A DNA stretch of 64,000 bases, taken from assembly GCA_012295275.1 (NCBI GenBank), contig CM022673.1, positions 6,711,311 through 6,775,310 on the forward strand, read 5' to 3'. The DNA comes from Chrysomallon squamiferum (lineage: Eukaryota; Mollusca; Gastropoda; Neomphalida; Peltospiridae). Shown piece by piece: positions 25,451 through 39,593 of this stretch. Below the pieces are notes generated by a model. It worked only from the letters and a program-made list of their open reading frames with translations, did not search any database and was not told the origin of the DNA. The translations under genes were made by a program, and so were the position numbers. Positions within the stretch are counted from its first letter, which is position 1; each line of letters opens with the position of its first letter.

Positions 25451-27420
25451 CATGCAAATGTATTTTTCTTTTTCTCACCTGCAGAAACAACATAAAAAAT
25501 GTATATTCTTACCTTTTTTTTTTTTTTTTTTTCTCAGAAATAAAAAAAAAAGCTTGCAGACATATTCGGTTTAAATTAATGATTCCAAAAACATTAATCC
25601 ATAATAATGGTTAAAAATTGAAACAAGACATTTGAAATAATTTTATATTTTATGTAATAATGTGTGTTATGTAAATATGTTACTAAATTTATCTGAACTG
25701 GAATGTGCTGAAACAATACAATAACATGAACATATATAAAAAACAAATGTCTGAATTCATATTAATACCAGTATCTCCAGATCTGTAAGTAATTCCCTTC
25801 ACAGTGACAATGGAAACATGCATGTTTTGTTACAGAGATAAAAATGTAGGTGCCTGTCTCACAGACACACACAAAGAAATACATGTAAGCACATTCATAC
25901 ATTCACACATGCACATATCAGTGCATGTTGTAACAATCTGATGGTATGTTTTAGTATGCAGATACGGTTTTAGTGCTTGTCAGTAGGTCTGTGTGTACAA
26001 AGCAGAATTATCAAGATACCTTTATTTAAAATCACTGGCTGATAACTTGTTAATCCTTTTTGTTCTGATTACATGATTTGTAACTGGTGTGACATAGAAG
26101 TTATTTAAGTACCCATTATTTCAGGGTTCTTGTGTATAATCACATGATATACTGTTAAAGCATTTTCCACCCCCCACCCCCACCTAATTTAGCCATTGCT
26201 ATGTCAGTGGTTAAATATATTTATTTTGATATTTTTTCTTAAAACTGACTGATTTTACACTGCATAATGTAATCCATTCTTAACACGTAATAAAATTGAT
26301 GAAATATTAGCAATTTAAAAAAAATTATAAACATTAGAATGATTTCAGTCTAAATGTCATAAAAAGTATTCAAAATGAAGTATTGGAGCTTTGAAAATTT
26401 CAGGTTCATCAAACAGTTTGACTTGCATACAGGCAGTTATTTCGATAAATACTGCAGACTAAATAAAGAATTTGGAGTCATGATTGTTAGACAGTATATT
26501 GCATTCAGCTTTTGTAACTTATAAATTAAATAAAAGTCTGACATATTAAACACTAAATCTCCACAGCTCCTTTTAAAGTATTTAACAACAGGTTTTGTAA
26601 TTTCTGTAGCTTTCTGTAGCGTTCATGCAAACTGGATGATAATGCATAAAAAAACAAAAAATACTTCTCTTTTGTCACCGTGAATGTGGATGAATCCTGT
26701 TGATATTCTTTTCATTATAATGCTTTCAGGGCTTTCTTGGATTTTACAAAACTTTTCAGTGTTTATCATTTCTCATCTTTTGAATGTCAGTGGTGTGTAT
26801 TAATCAAGTGTGATATTTGAATTGGATACATTACCTGTTATATTATACAAACATGTTACACCATTCATTTCTCTGTATTATGATATGCCCTGATACATTA
26901 CATGTTTGTAATGGTACTGTGGAACAAGTTTTTTTTTTTTTTTTAAAAACAAAAACATATTGCTTATGAGTATGATGTAAAGAAAAAAAAAATTTTTAAA
27001 AATCTTTTTTTATTTATTTATTTATTTTATTTTTATTTTTATTATTATTATTTTTTTTTTATAATGACTTGCTTCAGAAATGAAACTTAATACACTGTTG
27101 ATATTTTTATTAACAACAATTATTTTGTTACACCAATAATTTTTATTAATAAGTTCATACAGTTAACATTCGATTATTTAACAAAAACTACATACATCTG
27201 TTTTACATATTTACTTTTATCATCGATAAAATCTTACTTCAAAAACGATCTTTTAATTTGTATTTTTTACTTTATTTTGCTATTTTTCCATCACAATTTT
27301 TACTCGGAGGAGGAAGATTTTTTTTTTTTTTTTTTAAATTTAAAAATTTCAAAACATTCGTCTGGTATTTCTGAAAGCTGTTCCTGTAGGTTTGTAATCA
27401 AACAAGCTGTGGAAACAAAC

Positions 27421-27625
27421 GTGGACAGATGACGACTGATTGTTTCACTTCTCGCCCGCCGCAATCAAGGGCATCATCGTTACGTATGCTAAACGGCTCG
27501 GAGCACAGCATCGCTGTTGTGTCAGTCGCCAGGCTATTGTCAGTGTTGTATTGTGTGCACATTACGGCCAGTCACGCTGGCGGTCGCGGCCGCAGTTTAT
27601 TTATGCATGACTGAACTCGAGGCAT
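27421..27625. promoter_or_regulatory. CpG-dense block in EPS8 intron 1 (possible alternative promoter)
   Basis: About seventeen CpG dinucleotides fall in some 200 bp, including TCGCGGCCGC with a NotI palindrome at 27586-27593, inside otherwise very AT-poor-in-CpG surroundings. This is the only such block between the promoter-like region at 20 kb and the coding exons. A plus-strand 61-codon frame (27429-27614) shows no recognisable protein. Function is inferred from composition only; a conserved non-coding exon or enhancer are alternatives. Confidence 0.35.
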
Positions 27626-29077
27626 GTCATTTTTATTATTCTTCCAAAGCATCTGATGTGTCTTTTCGTTTAAAAAAAAAAAGAAAAGAAATATAGTCTT
27701 TTCTAGGTCAGGTATCATGTTGTGTTGTTTTGTTTTGTTGTTTTTTTTTTTGGTTCAGGAGAGAAAAGAATTTTTGTTGAAGTTTAAGACATACCTGCAG
27801 AGTTGCGTGTTTTAAAAATTGCATACATGCCAGATGAAAAGCTTTAATTTCTGCAGTAATGTGTATTTTAAATAAAAGGTGTATTTTGTAAAATGAAAGA
27901 AAAAACAAACAACTGAGGCCTAATTATTAATGAAGTAATAAATTATTTTTATTATTATAATAAAAATAATCATAGTAGTAGGGTTTTTTTTTATAGTAAT
28001 AAAAATCGTAGTAACAATAATAATATTTAGTAATGGTAAAAGTAATAAAAATAGGTGTAATTACTGTAATATTAAAAACTAACTGCTATAATAATAATAA
28101 TAATAATAATAATGGTAGTAATATCTTTTTATATCTCGGGTTATTTGTAATTATAGCCTATGTCTATACAATATAATTTATATTCAGTGCACATGTATAA
28201 TTAATGTGTAACATAATATTTTTAATCAGGATAATAAATTAATTTGTTTAACATGTTGTAATATAAATAATGAACTGATGTATTAATTTGTACCAAAAGT
28301 AGTAACATTCAAGAGTTATACTAGTTTTACAGTGTAGTACGAACTAAAATTTATTTTGAACTTAGGGAAGATTAATTAATGACACTTAATAACATTGATA
28401 AATAATTGTATTACATAATTAACACACGTATGTATTTGAAACAGAATAATGAAATGCATTAATAGATAAACTTTTTTTTTTGTATTGGTCTACATTTAAA
28501 TACTGTTTGCACTGAATTTTAATTAATTTGTATTACATAGAACACAGATGGGTAATTGTATTAATGCATATTTTTACCTGTGTAAGTTAATTAAACTGTA
28601 TCACATGCTGTAACATCGATACGTAATTATATTACACAGGTGTATGGAATTAAAACACTTCTGCAGACAGATGTTAATTTTATTACCTGTAGCTGAGTGA
28701 TGTTAGAAGAGCTTCAAGCTGATATTTAATACTTAGTACTGTGTTTTACTATACAAATACCTGATATTCAAGGAACCTGAATATATTACAGAAGGTAAAA
28801 TATTTCAGATAATAATTTTTGTTGTTTTTACTTTACATGTTGTGTTTCATATTCACGTTTGTGTCTATGTGTGTGTATGTGTTGAGAAAGAAGGAATGAA
28901 TGAGAAAGAGGAATAAGATGGGGTATTTGATTATTGTTCCTCTGTTGTATTAACTAAATTTAGAATATTTTGCATTGAAATGGATTTTTTATTTTTTTTT
29001 AAAAAACATTCAGCTCAAGATTTTGGTTTCAAAATGGTGAAAAAAAAAATAAGATTGGTACTTTTTTATTTCATTTT

Positions 29078-29108
<31 letters not shown>

Positions 29109-31039
29109 TTATATAAGGAAATGATGCAAGTTCAAATCACATCTTCCTGGTAGGTTGTTTATTCCTATCTGCCAAAGAGGATTAAACATGCGATTAATAT
29201 GCAAATTAGTGACAACAGTTCACTGCTTTGGAAAGAGGTGCATGATATTCATCAAAAGCAGATTTTTAAAAATGTTACTTGTACACTGATGATGGAAGGT
29301 GTATCAAGAATCTATCCAACCCTGTCTGAATATCTTTTTTTTTTTTTTTTTTCTCAATAAGTTAATTAAAAACATATTTTTTTTTCCCACCGTCAATTTT
29401 TCCTACAAAGACTTTTAATCATGAGAATTTACCCGTCTTGCTGGTTTCTAATTCAGCTTTGTAACACCAACAGTAAAAAAAAAAATGCATGTCAAACATG
29501 AGGAGGTGACGGTTAATGTATTTTTGATAAGGTGGATGTGAATGTGAATCTTTGATTACCAGGTCTAACGTAAATGTCTTGTTGAGGCTTTGTGACTCTT
29601 AACTTGTGGCTGTGAAACTAGTTGATGCATTGGTTTGAAACATGAAATCTGAACAGTGCATTGAAAGACTTTTTTTTTTTTTTTTTTTTTTCAGTCACGC
29701 AACTCACGGATCTATCCTGTTTGGTGAATTTGCTGGTGTGTGGATGTTTTTATTTTTGTGCATGATTCTTATTGATTTGTAAAAGTGTGGGAATGCATGT
29801 TCAAGCACGTTTATATGTGTTTAAAATTTACACCAGTTGTTTTTAGAGACTTTGTTTCATTTAGCCATTGTTTTAAAGTAAATTAGCAAAAAGTGAAAAA
29901 AAAAAAAAAGATCTGATTTTGTAAATTAAAAAGAAATATCTGACATCAGAAAACATCCTTGAAATGTCTTAAGTTAAAAACAAAACAGAATTTTTTAAAA
30001 TAAATAAATTGAAAAAAGACTTATGGCCTATCAGAACAAAACACTAAGCCCAAACAATGTAACTGTGCAGTCAGAAATTTAAATAATGAAAAAAAAAAAA
30101 ATTGTCACATCAACATCTGTAACTAACTGTTTGATAATTACTGAATTCTTATTGCTTTTTCTAATTTTATTTATGATCAGAGAACATCTGGAACATATTT
30201 CAAATGAAATTCTTTAAAAACTTTTTTTAATTTCATTTCATATTCAGTAGTTTAATATTTTGAACACTTACAGTTACTTTTGAGTACAAATTGAACCATT
30301 GTGTTGTCAGACGCATAGACTGAAAAACAATTTATAAAATATGCCTGTATTCTGAATTCAGCATCAAAACCTGATACACCTGTTTGAAAAAAACCCCACT
30401 GCACATACTTGTAGAAACTATTTTTTCTTCCTAACACAATATTATTTTACATTTGCGAGCAACAAATGACTTGATTGATTTAGAAACAGAATTCAGAAGA
30501 ACTGTCGACATGAAATAAAATAATTTATTAACATGTGGCTTTCTGATATCATCACTGTCTGAAACAGATTTAAATCTTCCAATAGGTTTCAGATTTTTTT
30601 CTGTTTTGGTTACTTTGGTTTGACATAATTTTGGAAGTTATCTGTTTTATTCATGGAAGAACGTGAATTTGCTATTCATTGGATGGGCCAATGTAAATAG
30701 CAACTGTTTACATAGGTACACGAATTTAACTTGATATGATATGTATGTGTGTGTGTGTTCATCAGTGCATACATAATATATATGGAGAGTAAATAAATTG
30801 GCATGCAGTCATTATTTGTGTATATTTATGTAAGAAATGTGAAGCTGTGAGGTGTATATTTATATTATATATATTCAATATTTCATTTTCAAGAGAGATT
30901 TTTAATGGACGTAATATGGAACAAAATCTCTTCTGTTGGTCCACATGGTGTCACATGTTGTAACAGCTGTGTGCATAGTTTACTTTCAAACCATCTGTGT
31001 CTGTGTCAGCACAGGCTGTCACTGGGTCACTTCATGTAT

Positions 31040-31640
31040 TTAATTTCTCATTTCTTGATGTATTTAAGTTTCTCATCTCTTGATATATTCAGTTTCTCAT
31101 TTCTTGATATATTCAGTTTCTCATGTGTTGATATATTCGGTTTCTCCTTTCTTGATATATTCAGTTTCTCATGTGTTGATATATTCGGTTTCTCCTTTCT
31201 TGATATATTCAGTTTCTCATTTCTTGATATATTCAGTTTCCCATTTCTTGATATATTCAGTTTCTCATTTCTTGATATATTTAGTTTCTCGTGTGTTGAT
31301 ATATTCAGTTTCTCATTTCTTGATATATTCAGTTTCTCATTTCTTGATATATTTAGTTTCTCATTTCTTGATACATTCGGTTTCTCATTTCTCGATACAC
31401 TCACTGATTCGGTTTTTAATTTTTCAATGTATTTCTCATTTCTTGACATTTAATTCGTCATTTCTTGATATATTTAAGTTCTCACTTCTTGATGTATTTA
31501 AATTCTCATTTCTTGGTATTAATATATTCTTACTTCTTCTTGTAAATAATTTCTCATGATACACTTAAATTTGTTTACATTTAATTTATTCTTGGTGTAT
31601 TCAGTTTTTCTTTTCTTGATATATTTATTTTCTAATTTCT
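31040..31640. repeat. 24-bp minisatellite
   Basis: The unit is TTTCTCATTTCTTGATATAT plus TCAG. About sixteen copies with good register run from about 31050 to 31430, then degenerate to 31640. Because 24 is a multiple of three, the array is open in several frames on both strands (SFSFLDIF, YSVSHFLI, SRNEKLNI). These frames start or stop at the array borders and are not supported as genes. Confidence 0.95.
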
Positions 31641-32939
31641 AATGTTTAGGATGGCCGTGGGCGGATGCAGTTTATGTCAGAATTATTATACATGCGAGAT
31701 ATTTTATTCTTTTCTTTTTTTTTTCCTTTAAGAAAAGAATAATTTATTATGCCTGATAAATTTTTATGAGTCAGAGGTGTTCTGTTATAGCCTCTGTTGT
31801 CACTTTTATGTTTATTTTAAAATTACAATTATTAATTTGAATTTTTAATCATATTTGTTTAATTTTTTTTTTTTTATGGGATATTAAGGGGAATATTTCA
31901 ACAGGTATACTTCAGGATGTTTGCATAAAAACATGGATTTAGAATTTAGAAAAAAGAACTGGTTCTCCTTTGTAATTTCTATATATATGATCATTGACTC
32001 ACTCATAACATCAATCTTCCATAATGAGGAAAGAACAGGAATCGGACATTTGTACATTTCAACACCAACAGTTCAGATGTAATACAATAATCATCAAAAA
32101 AGTTCAGTTAATAATTTCAAAGCCTGAATGTTAAAGAAACTTAGATTCAAAGCCTAAACCACCCAAATGTGTGTTACAGTCGGTGACTTGTGACTAGTTT
32201 ATCAAACACATCACCACACCCATGGGAAGGTGAATATAAAAAGATCTGATGCGGCTAAATTGACAAAAATTTGTGTTTTGAATTACCAGTTTTCTCCTTG
32301 GTACCACTAATACATACATAAATCAAACTCGACATCATACAACAACTAACAATCAAACTGGTCGTGATATCATCAAAATTTTTATTCATACATTCATATA
32401 AAAAAATAACAAACAAAAAAAAAACGCAACTTAAACTGCATCCAAAATAAGCTAACACCAATTTTGAAGCATACTTTAGATATGAAATGTCAGACTTCCC
32501 TGTCACCCCCAATTCTTTAAAGATGGTAACTGATACCCCTTTTTATAACCCCCCACAAGACAGCGTCAACTTAATGGTACGTCATGACTGGCATGTCCAA
32601 GTTAAATTAAGTGTGTTATTATATAACAAAAGGTAGACCTGTTCCTTTGTAAGCTGCTATGTGCAGTAGCGAAGTGAACAAGGAAGTGTGCACTGGGAAG
32701 TCTGTGCAACACAAAAGCAGGCCAGACGTTTTTAAAGGAATCATTTATTAATGACAGTCACTAACTTGATTTTGTTTGTCAGTAATAGGTTATTAATACC
32801 CACTGACGAGTAATTTTTTCACAAACTATTGTTACTGCTACTTCAGCCACTGCACCAGTAAGGTTGGTGTTGGTAAAAGTACTGGTATGTTGCGGTTAAT
32901 TCTTCTGCAGTTATTAACAACCAAGATTTGAGGGAGGAA

Positions 32940-33146
32940 ATTATACTACAGCTGCTGTTGCTGTTACTGCTTCTGTTACTGTTGTCACTACTTCTATTAC
33001 TACTACTACTACTCTTGCTACTGCTACCACTACTACTGGTACTGCTACTGTTGTTACTGATACCATGAATGTTATAACTACAACAACTGCTACTACTGTT
33101 ATTACTGCTGTTACTACAACAACAAATTTACTATTATTACTATTAT

Positions 33147-33183
<37 letters not shown>

Positions 33184-33190
33184 GCAGCTG
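32940..33190. repeat. Degenerate (TAC/TGC)n triplet region
   Basis: Imperfect CTGTTACTGCTACTAC-type triplets, with a purer (TAC) stretch at about 33148-33184. Confidence 0.9.
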
Positions 33191-33429
33191 CTATTGTGTC
33201 ATTTGTTTATTACTTGCTTTATTACACTGTGATTCTTAGTTTTTGGTGATTAAGAGAACAGGTCCTGGTGCAACCATTGTGTTATTTCCCATTCTAGCCA
33301 TTGTCCTTTTGAGTAGAGTGTTAGTCTTAAAAGACTATGATATATAAATTGTATATTTACACATTAACATGATCCACACATTGATTTCGTTACTATTAGT
33401 ATATTTTGCTTCTTTTGTCATTGTTGTTT

Positions 33430-33433
33430 ATTT

Positions 33434-33477
<44 letters not shown>

Positions 33478-33690
33478 ATGCTGCTAATGTTATTGTTTTA
33501 TTATTAATACTGTTTAATATTATTAATATTATTACAAATATTACTGCAGTTATTATTATTATTATTAATATTACTTCTACTATTTCCATAGGTATTATTA
33601 TTAATACCGTTACCATTATTATTATTATTATTATTATTACTACTACTGCTGTTACTGTTGTTGTTGTTGATGTTGTTGTTACTGTTGTTG
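33430..33690. repeat. Triplet arrays (TAC)n, (TTA)n, (GTT)n before EPS8 exon 2
   Basis: TAC units at about 33436-33475, TTA units at about 33555-33640 and GTT units at about 33650-33690, the last forming the upstream context of the acceptor at 33704. Confidence 0.9.
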
Positions 33691-33704
33691 CTGTCTGTTT
33701 TCAG

Positions 33705-33801
33705 GGTAGGCAAGGTGGAAGATGCCTGGCCTGCCGCCACGAGACATGAATGGGTTTGGCGATTACGACCGCGGTCCACTCAAAGGAACACAAATGGCAA
33801 A
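33705..33801 (+). CDS. EPS8: EPS8 exon 2: start codon, N-terminus
   Basis: The acceptor is GTCTGTTTTCAG at 33704; 17 bp of 5' UTR precede ATG at 33722 (context GGAAGATGC, purine at -3). It encodes [18 protein letters not shown] and then PLKGTQMA, ending with AA before GTAAGG. A second Met at residue 9 is a possible alternative start. The N-terminus before the PTB domain is poorly conserved in the family. Confidence 0.85.
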
Positions 33802-36258
33802 GTAAGGTTTATTTTAATATCATATTGCTTGTTGTGTGCACAGGTGCATCAGTGTGCGTAGATATATATATATATATATATATATGTCTGTATGTGCATG
33901 AATGTGTGTATGTATTAATATACAAATACATGTATATAATCAGATTGTGTGTTAAAGTTATATTTATAAAAATATTCAAAATTTAACGGAATGAGGTTCT
34001 GCCACTTAATTAAGGAAGTGTTAAAACAGGTAACAGGAAAATGGATAAGGAAGCGTGGGCAAATTAATTATCTGTAATTAACATGATATTTATATTTGTG
34101 CTTTATGACTCATTAAAGTTACAGCTACCACAAATACAATTGTAACATAACTTTATTACTCGTTAAAGTAATAGGTCTTTAGTAACTGTTTGAAATGCAA
34201 TGTTATTATTCGTTAAAATAATACCTCGTCCCTAAATACATTTGAAATATAAGTTTGTTATTCACTGAAGTAATGTCATGTACTGTATTGGTTAGAAAAC
34301 TCTAGGAATTTTGAAACATTATTATTATTATTATTATTTTTTTAATATGTGACATAATTCAGTCAGGCTATGACATTGTATTGATTGATACACATAGTCA
34401 CAACAAATCGTAGTGTGATACTGGTTTACATTAAACAGTGACTATGGTACAATTTGTGTATGAATGCAGGTTTGTGCTTATGAATGTAGGTTTGTGTATA
34501 ATCTTTTGTGTGTTTGATAACTGAATATTTATTTCTGTGTTTGATGTGTTTATGTGTATGCTTGATGTACATTTGTATGTGTTTATGTAAGTAAGTATGT
34601 TTATACATGTGTATGCTTTGATATATTTTATGTAAGTGCAATTATATTTGTTTTAAAACTTTGAGACTTTTAGAAAATTTTATGTTTTTCATTTTTTTCT
34701 TTTTACCTACACAACTTTGTCAGAAAGCGTTTTTCAAATTTGCTCTTTTCACTGCTCGCACACAGTAAAAAATGCATCAATAATTAAATAATAATTTTTT
34801 TTTTATACAAGTATATTGTTACAACAGTAGTGCTGTATAAGGTGCATGTTTAAGAAAATAAGTGAAAACAAAAATATTTTTTTTCCAATCATTTAGCAAA
34901 GTGAAATCATTTCATACTCCTCTGTTTATGATAGTTGAAATTTGTCTTTTTAAAAAAAATTTAAAAATATAAAAATATATATAACTTAAATATTGATATA
35001 TTTATATTTACTTGTATACCCTGTATTTTGTTTGCACAACAACAAAGAAGTAATCTGCATAAATAAATAAATAAATAGATAAATAAATAAATAAATAAAT
35101 ACCCTGTTACATACATATTTTTTTTAGTAAAATTATTAACAGTAAAATTATTTTTGTAATATTTGAGGAATTAAAAGTAATCTATATAAAGATTTTGTAG
35201 TGAATTGTTCATGATGGTATATTTCACAATAACAAATAAATAAGTAAATAAAAGAATATATTATGTGGATAAATAAATTAGGATTTTGTAACAGTTTTAG
35301 TAAAAAACAAATTCACAAGACTGCAAAAGTTATCTAAATAAATAATTACTAAATAAATTAGTGTTAAATAAATTTGTGGTGAAATATCAAAATAACAGAA
35401 AATAAACTCATAAATAAAAAAACATTTTTTACATTAAATTGTTATGAGGACAGTTTGGAAGTTGTCTTAATAAATAAACAAACTGATAAATATATAAATG
35501 CATATTAAACGTAGAGTACACAGGTATGCTTTATGAAAACGGTTTAGAAGATGTCTAAAGATAAAATAAACTAATAAATAATTATATAAATATTTTGTAC
35601 ACTAACATTAACGATTAACGAGCTGCTACGAAGACAGTTTGTAAAGTGGGCCGTATAAAGTGATAAATAAATATTTTGTACATTACAACGCCAGCTTACA
35701 AGTTATCTAAATAAATGAACAGATAAAATATTTTGTTCAGGTATGTTGTTATGTAGGTGATGTAGAAAATGTGCCTGCAGTAGATGAGTCAGATCAGATA
35801 ACAGTGTAGATAGCATCACACACACATAACAATAAAAACACATCCAGTGTCTTCTGGATTTATTAACAGACATCTTTTGTAACCTTCAAACACTCGCCAT
35901 AAACGAAAACATGGCTAAGGAAGTAAATGTACAAAAACAAAACTTTACAAAATTATTTTGTTGAAATCATCGTTATTATTAATTAAAAAAAAAAAAAAAC
36001 TTTTAACATGTTTTTTGTTTTGGAGTCTATAAAATATTGAAAATATTTGAAATTGTTTCTAAACAATCAAAATTTCGACAGCGATCTTCATAACTTTGCC
36101 AATTCCTGCAGGCAGTTGCACTTTCTGTCTCTCTGTGTAACAATAAAACACATCCAGTGTCTTCTGGATGCGATGCGCTAGGAAATAAATGAACAAAAAC
36201 AAAACTTTACAAAATTATTTTGTAAAATCATGATTATTATTATTATTATTTAAAAAAA

Positions 36259-36316
<58 letters not shown>

Positions 36317-39123
36317 CAGAGGTTAGGAAATGAAAATACTTTTATAACCTTTTTAATGTGTTCTCTGTCCTTTTAACAGTTTCACTAACTTCAGAATTGT
36401 ATGGAGAGGGTTCATAAAGAAGAAATAATTTCATCTCAAACTTGCTAATAGTTAGAGCAGGCTATAATAAATGATGCTGCATTTGCCACATTTGTTTTAG
36501 GTTTCAAAATGAATCCTTGATGTGACCTTCCAAACTTTTTTTCAAGATGATTGATACCATATATGGATGTACATTTTTGATGCCACCAGTAGCTGTATAT
36601 AACAGCTCCTATGAATTATTTCCTTCTCCTTTGGAGGCACTCCAAGGGATCATAAAAAAAGTCCATTTTGTGGAATGACTTCATCTTTGTATGATGCATC
36701 AGACATTTTCATTTCAGACACTTGAGCAAAGGTGTATCTCATACTCATAGCATTATTTTTTTTATTTTCATATCAGTGGGCTGTGGTCAACAGCATGCTT
36801 CTTGCTCAGTCATTTTAAGAAAATATGCTTATTTAGCAATTCAAGGAAAATAATTTTCCCATTCTTGAAACTTTCACAAGCGATGTTAGACCTCTGCCTG
36901 CATGAAAAGCAATGCTGTATGCTTTTCAGTTTAAGGAAAAATGTTAACACAAGATCCATTGGTTCTAGTAGGAAAGCCTTGAAATATATACAATAATCAT
37001 GACAATGGCTGTGGGTTTGATAGCTTGTATTATTATTATTATTATTATTACAAAATCATATGTTTGACAGATAATAAACCGTGAACAAAAAAAAATATAT
37101 GTTATGGAGTAATTAAACAAACCTTTTTTCATTCATTCATTCATTCACACTTACCTTTATGTTGTTCCAGTTTACACGTTCTTCATAAAACTAGTAACCA
37201 TTACCTTCAGCACATGAAAGACACCTTTAGCATAACGTTACTTTAATCTTTGCTAAATATAATGCTTATTTTCCAATGCGCTGTATTTTCTTTCTTCCAA
37301 CCCACACTGTGTGAAGGATTTCCACAGTGACATTAAACTTCATAATCATTCGTTTACCCCACGCAGTAATTTTTCTTAACAACATTTTAATATATTACAT
37401 TAATGCCAGTGACATTCAGGTTTTTATTCTACAGGTTTTACCTCTAGTTTATGTCAATGGTTGTGCTTATATTAATGATTAAAATCAATGAGAGACAATA
37501 TTTATATGGCTGTTATGTTTAGTTCTGCCAAATTCATTCACCTTATTACTATGTAGAAATCTTCTGATGATGTCAAAGGTTGTGCATTACAAAATATGTG
37601 TTTCTGAAGATTTTTTTTTTTTTTAAATTAAGTTGATCATAACTATATCCTTCATTATGATGTGACTTCATTATGATGTTAAATAATATTTCTTAAGTTT
37701 TAAGGTGATTTTATATTTATATATATAATGTATTTACTTTCATCATGTAAGTCAAAACTGGATATATATATAATTTTGCAGCATGAAGATGGATGATGTG
37801 TTCGTTCATGAAGCTGAATAGTTATTACACACCAAAAGACAGACAGTGTGATTGCACCTTAACAGTGTCATCTTTAACAGCTTTTCTAATTTCCTGGTGT
37901 CCTGAAGCAAATTTTAATTAACTGGAAATTTACCCTAGTACCTTTTATATCAATTTTATTTTAACAGTGTTATTAAATTTAATAATAATTATCTATATTT
38001 TTTATTTATTTATTCTATTTTTTTTTTTTTTCAGTGGTTATGACCCATACAATCGAGATAGCAGAGAGGATTATTTTTACACAAGGTGAGAAATTTGATT
38101 CTTAAATATTCAAATTTAAAAAGCCAGTAGTGTGCATAATGTTTTATAATGTTAGGAGATCTGTTTACAAAGTAAAAATTATAATAACTTCAGCCTTTAG
38201 GAATAGGATGCAGAATCTTCTTCCTAAAGGCTGAAGTTAACAGGTTTAACTACTGCTTGAAGCCTGATTGGTTTCAAAATGAGGCTTGTCGTTTGCGAAG
38301 GAATGTTCAAAGCTTCACAGGAACCAAGTAGAGAAAGAAGAATTAAATTATTTTAAACATGCTGTCAGCAGCTGAGGAATTCTAATATAATCTTCAAAAA
38401 ATTAAAGAAGAGTTAACCAGTTTTAAGTGTAAAACTATTTCAGTTAAAATGAAGTTATTTTAATTATGTGACTTCATAATTATTATGATTATATTTACTG
38501 AGAGGTTGATTCTAATAATTCAAAAATCATAACAAAACAAAAATAAAATGAAATTAATAATAATTTAAAAAATAATAATAATTTTTTTCTAAAGATACAA
38601 TTATTATATAATTAATGTCGATAGCCTTCAACATTTGTCCACTAAGAGGACATTTTCAAATTTATTATTATTTTCTTCTTAATATTCTGAAAAATCAACA
38701 GATAATGTAAATCATTAAGAACTCGATACCACACATTCAATAGATATTACTTTCGTATTATCATAAATGTTTCTAATTTGCCTTCTTAGTGGGGGGGGGA
38801 AAGCATGAAATATTCTCATTTCCAAGCCTACCTGCTCTCAAAGTGAGAGATTAACGAGAACGTGTTTGAAATTATCCCAGCATGCCCACCCTTTCATAAC
38901 AGTGAAACAGGTTTCATTTGTCACCGGTCCCTTCATTGTTTGCATTGCTCTTGATGAAAGAAGAAAAGTTGGGGGTGTGGTGGGAAAGATGAGTCTGTAA
39001 GTAATTTTGTATATCCTGGTGTTTGCATAACCTGCTGCCCATTCTTACTGGGCAGCCATTTTTTGACACCACAGGAGGGGGATGTGAAGGGTGTGAGTGA
39101 GTGAAGGGAGTGACTGAGAAAAT

Positions 39124-39155
<32 letters not shown>

Positions 39156-39546
39156 GGCAGGCAGGCAGACAGATGGACAAGGAAATAAAGACAGAAAAAG
39201 AAAACGGATGATAGAAGAAACAGAAGAGAAAAAAAAAAAAAATAAAAAAAAACCCCCCACTATTTGGGTGTGACCAAATAGATTCGTGAATATCCTGTTT
39301 TGATTAATAGAAGGAAATATGATGTATCCATTTAGAAATAAATAAATAAATAAAAAATAAATTAAAATAAAATAAAATGAATGTGTGCCCATGAAAACAT
39401 GAGTCAGAGGTAAATTCATAACCCTTGCACATAAATATAAATAAATAAATAAATAAATAAACACCACAGAGTAAAATACATCCAGTACACTATTTCTTTC
39501 CCACACATGGGACTGCTTCTGTGATAGACTTTTATTTATTTATTTT

Positions 39547-39593
<47 letters not shown>

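Larger units (their letters stand above)
20197..33704 (+). other. EPS8 intron 1 (13.5 kb, inferred)
   Basis: No coding exon is recognised. Contents include a GT run (22101-22141), a foldback element (22722-23276), a possible SINE relic (25050-25210), a GT run (25312-25360), a CpG-dense block (27421-27625), a 24-bp minisatellite (31040-31640) and TAC/ATT triplet arrays (32995-33180, 33437-33640). The intron ends in a long GTT/TTG tract and TCTGTTTTCAG at 33704. Confidence 0.5.
33802..38034 (+). other. EPS8 intron 2
   Basis: Non-coding. It holds an AT run near 33863-33884, a degenerate tandem array (35150-35750), a segmental duplicate pair (35828-36250), a GT run (36265-36312) and a non-repetitive block at 36330-37020 with no intact frame. 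Confidence 0.75.

Noticed and set aside
30905-31559. Long repetitive frames on both strands (SFSFLDIF, YSVSHFLI, SRNEKLNI)
   Set aside because: They are by-products of a 24-bp minisatellite whose length is divisible by three; several frames are equally open and none shows splice or start context.
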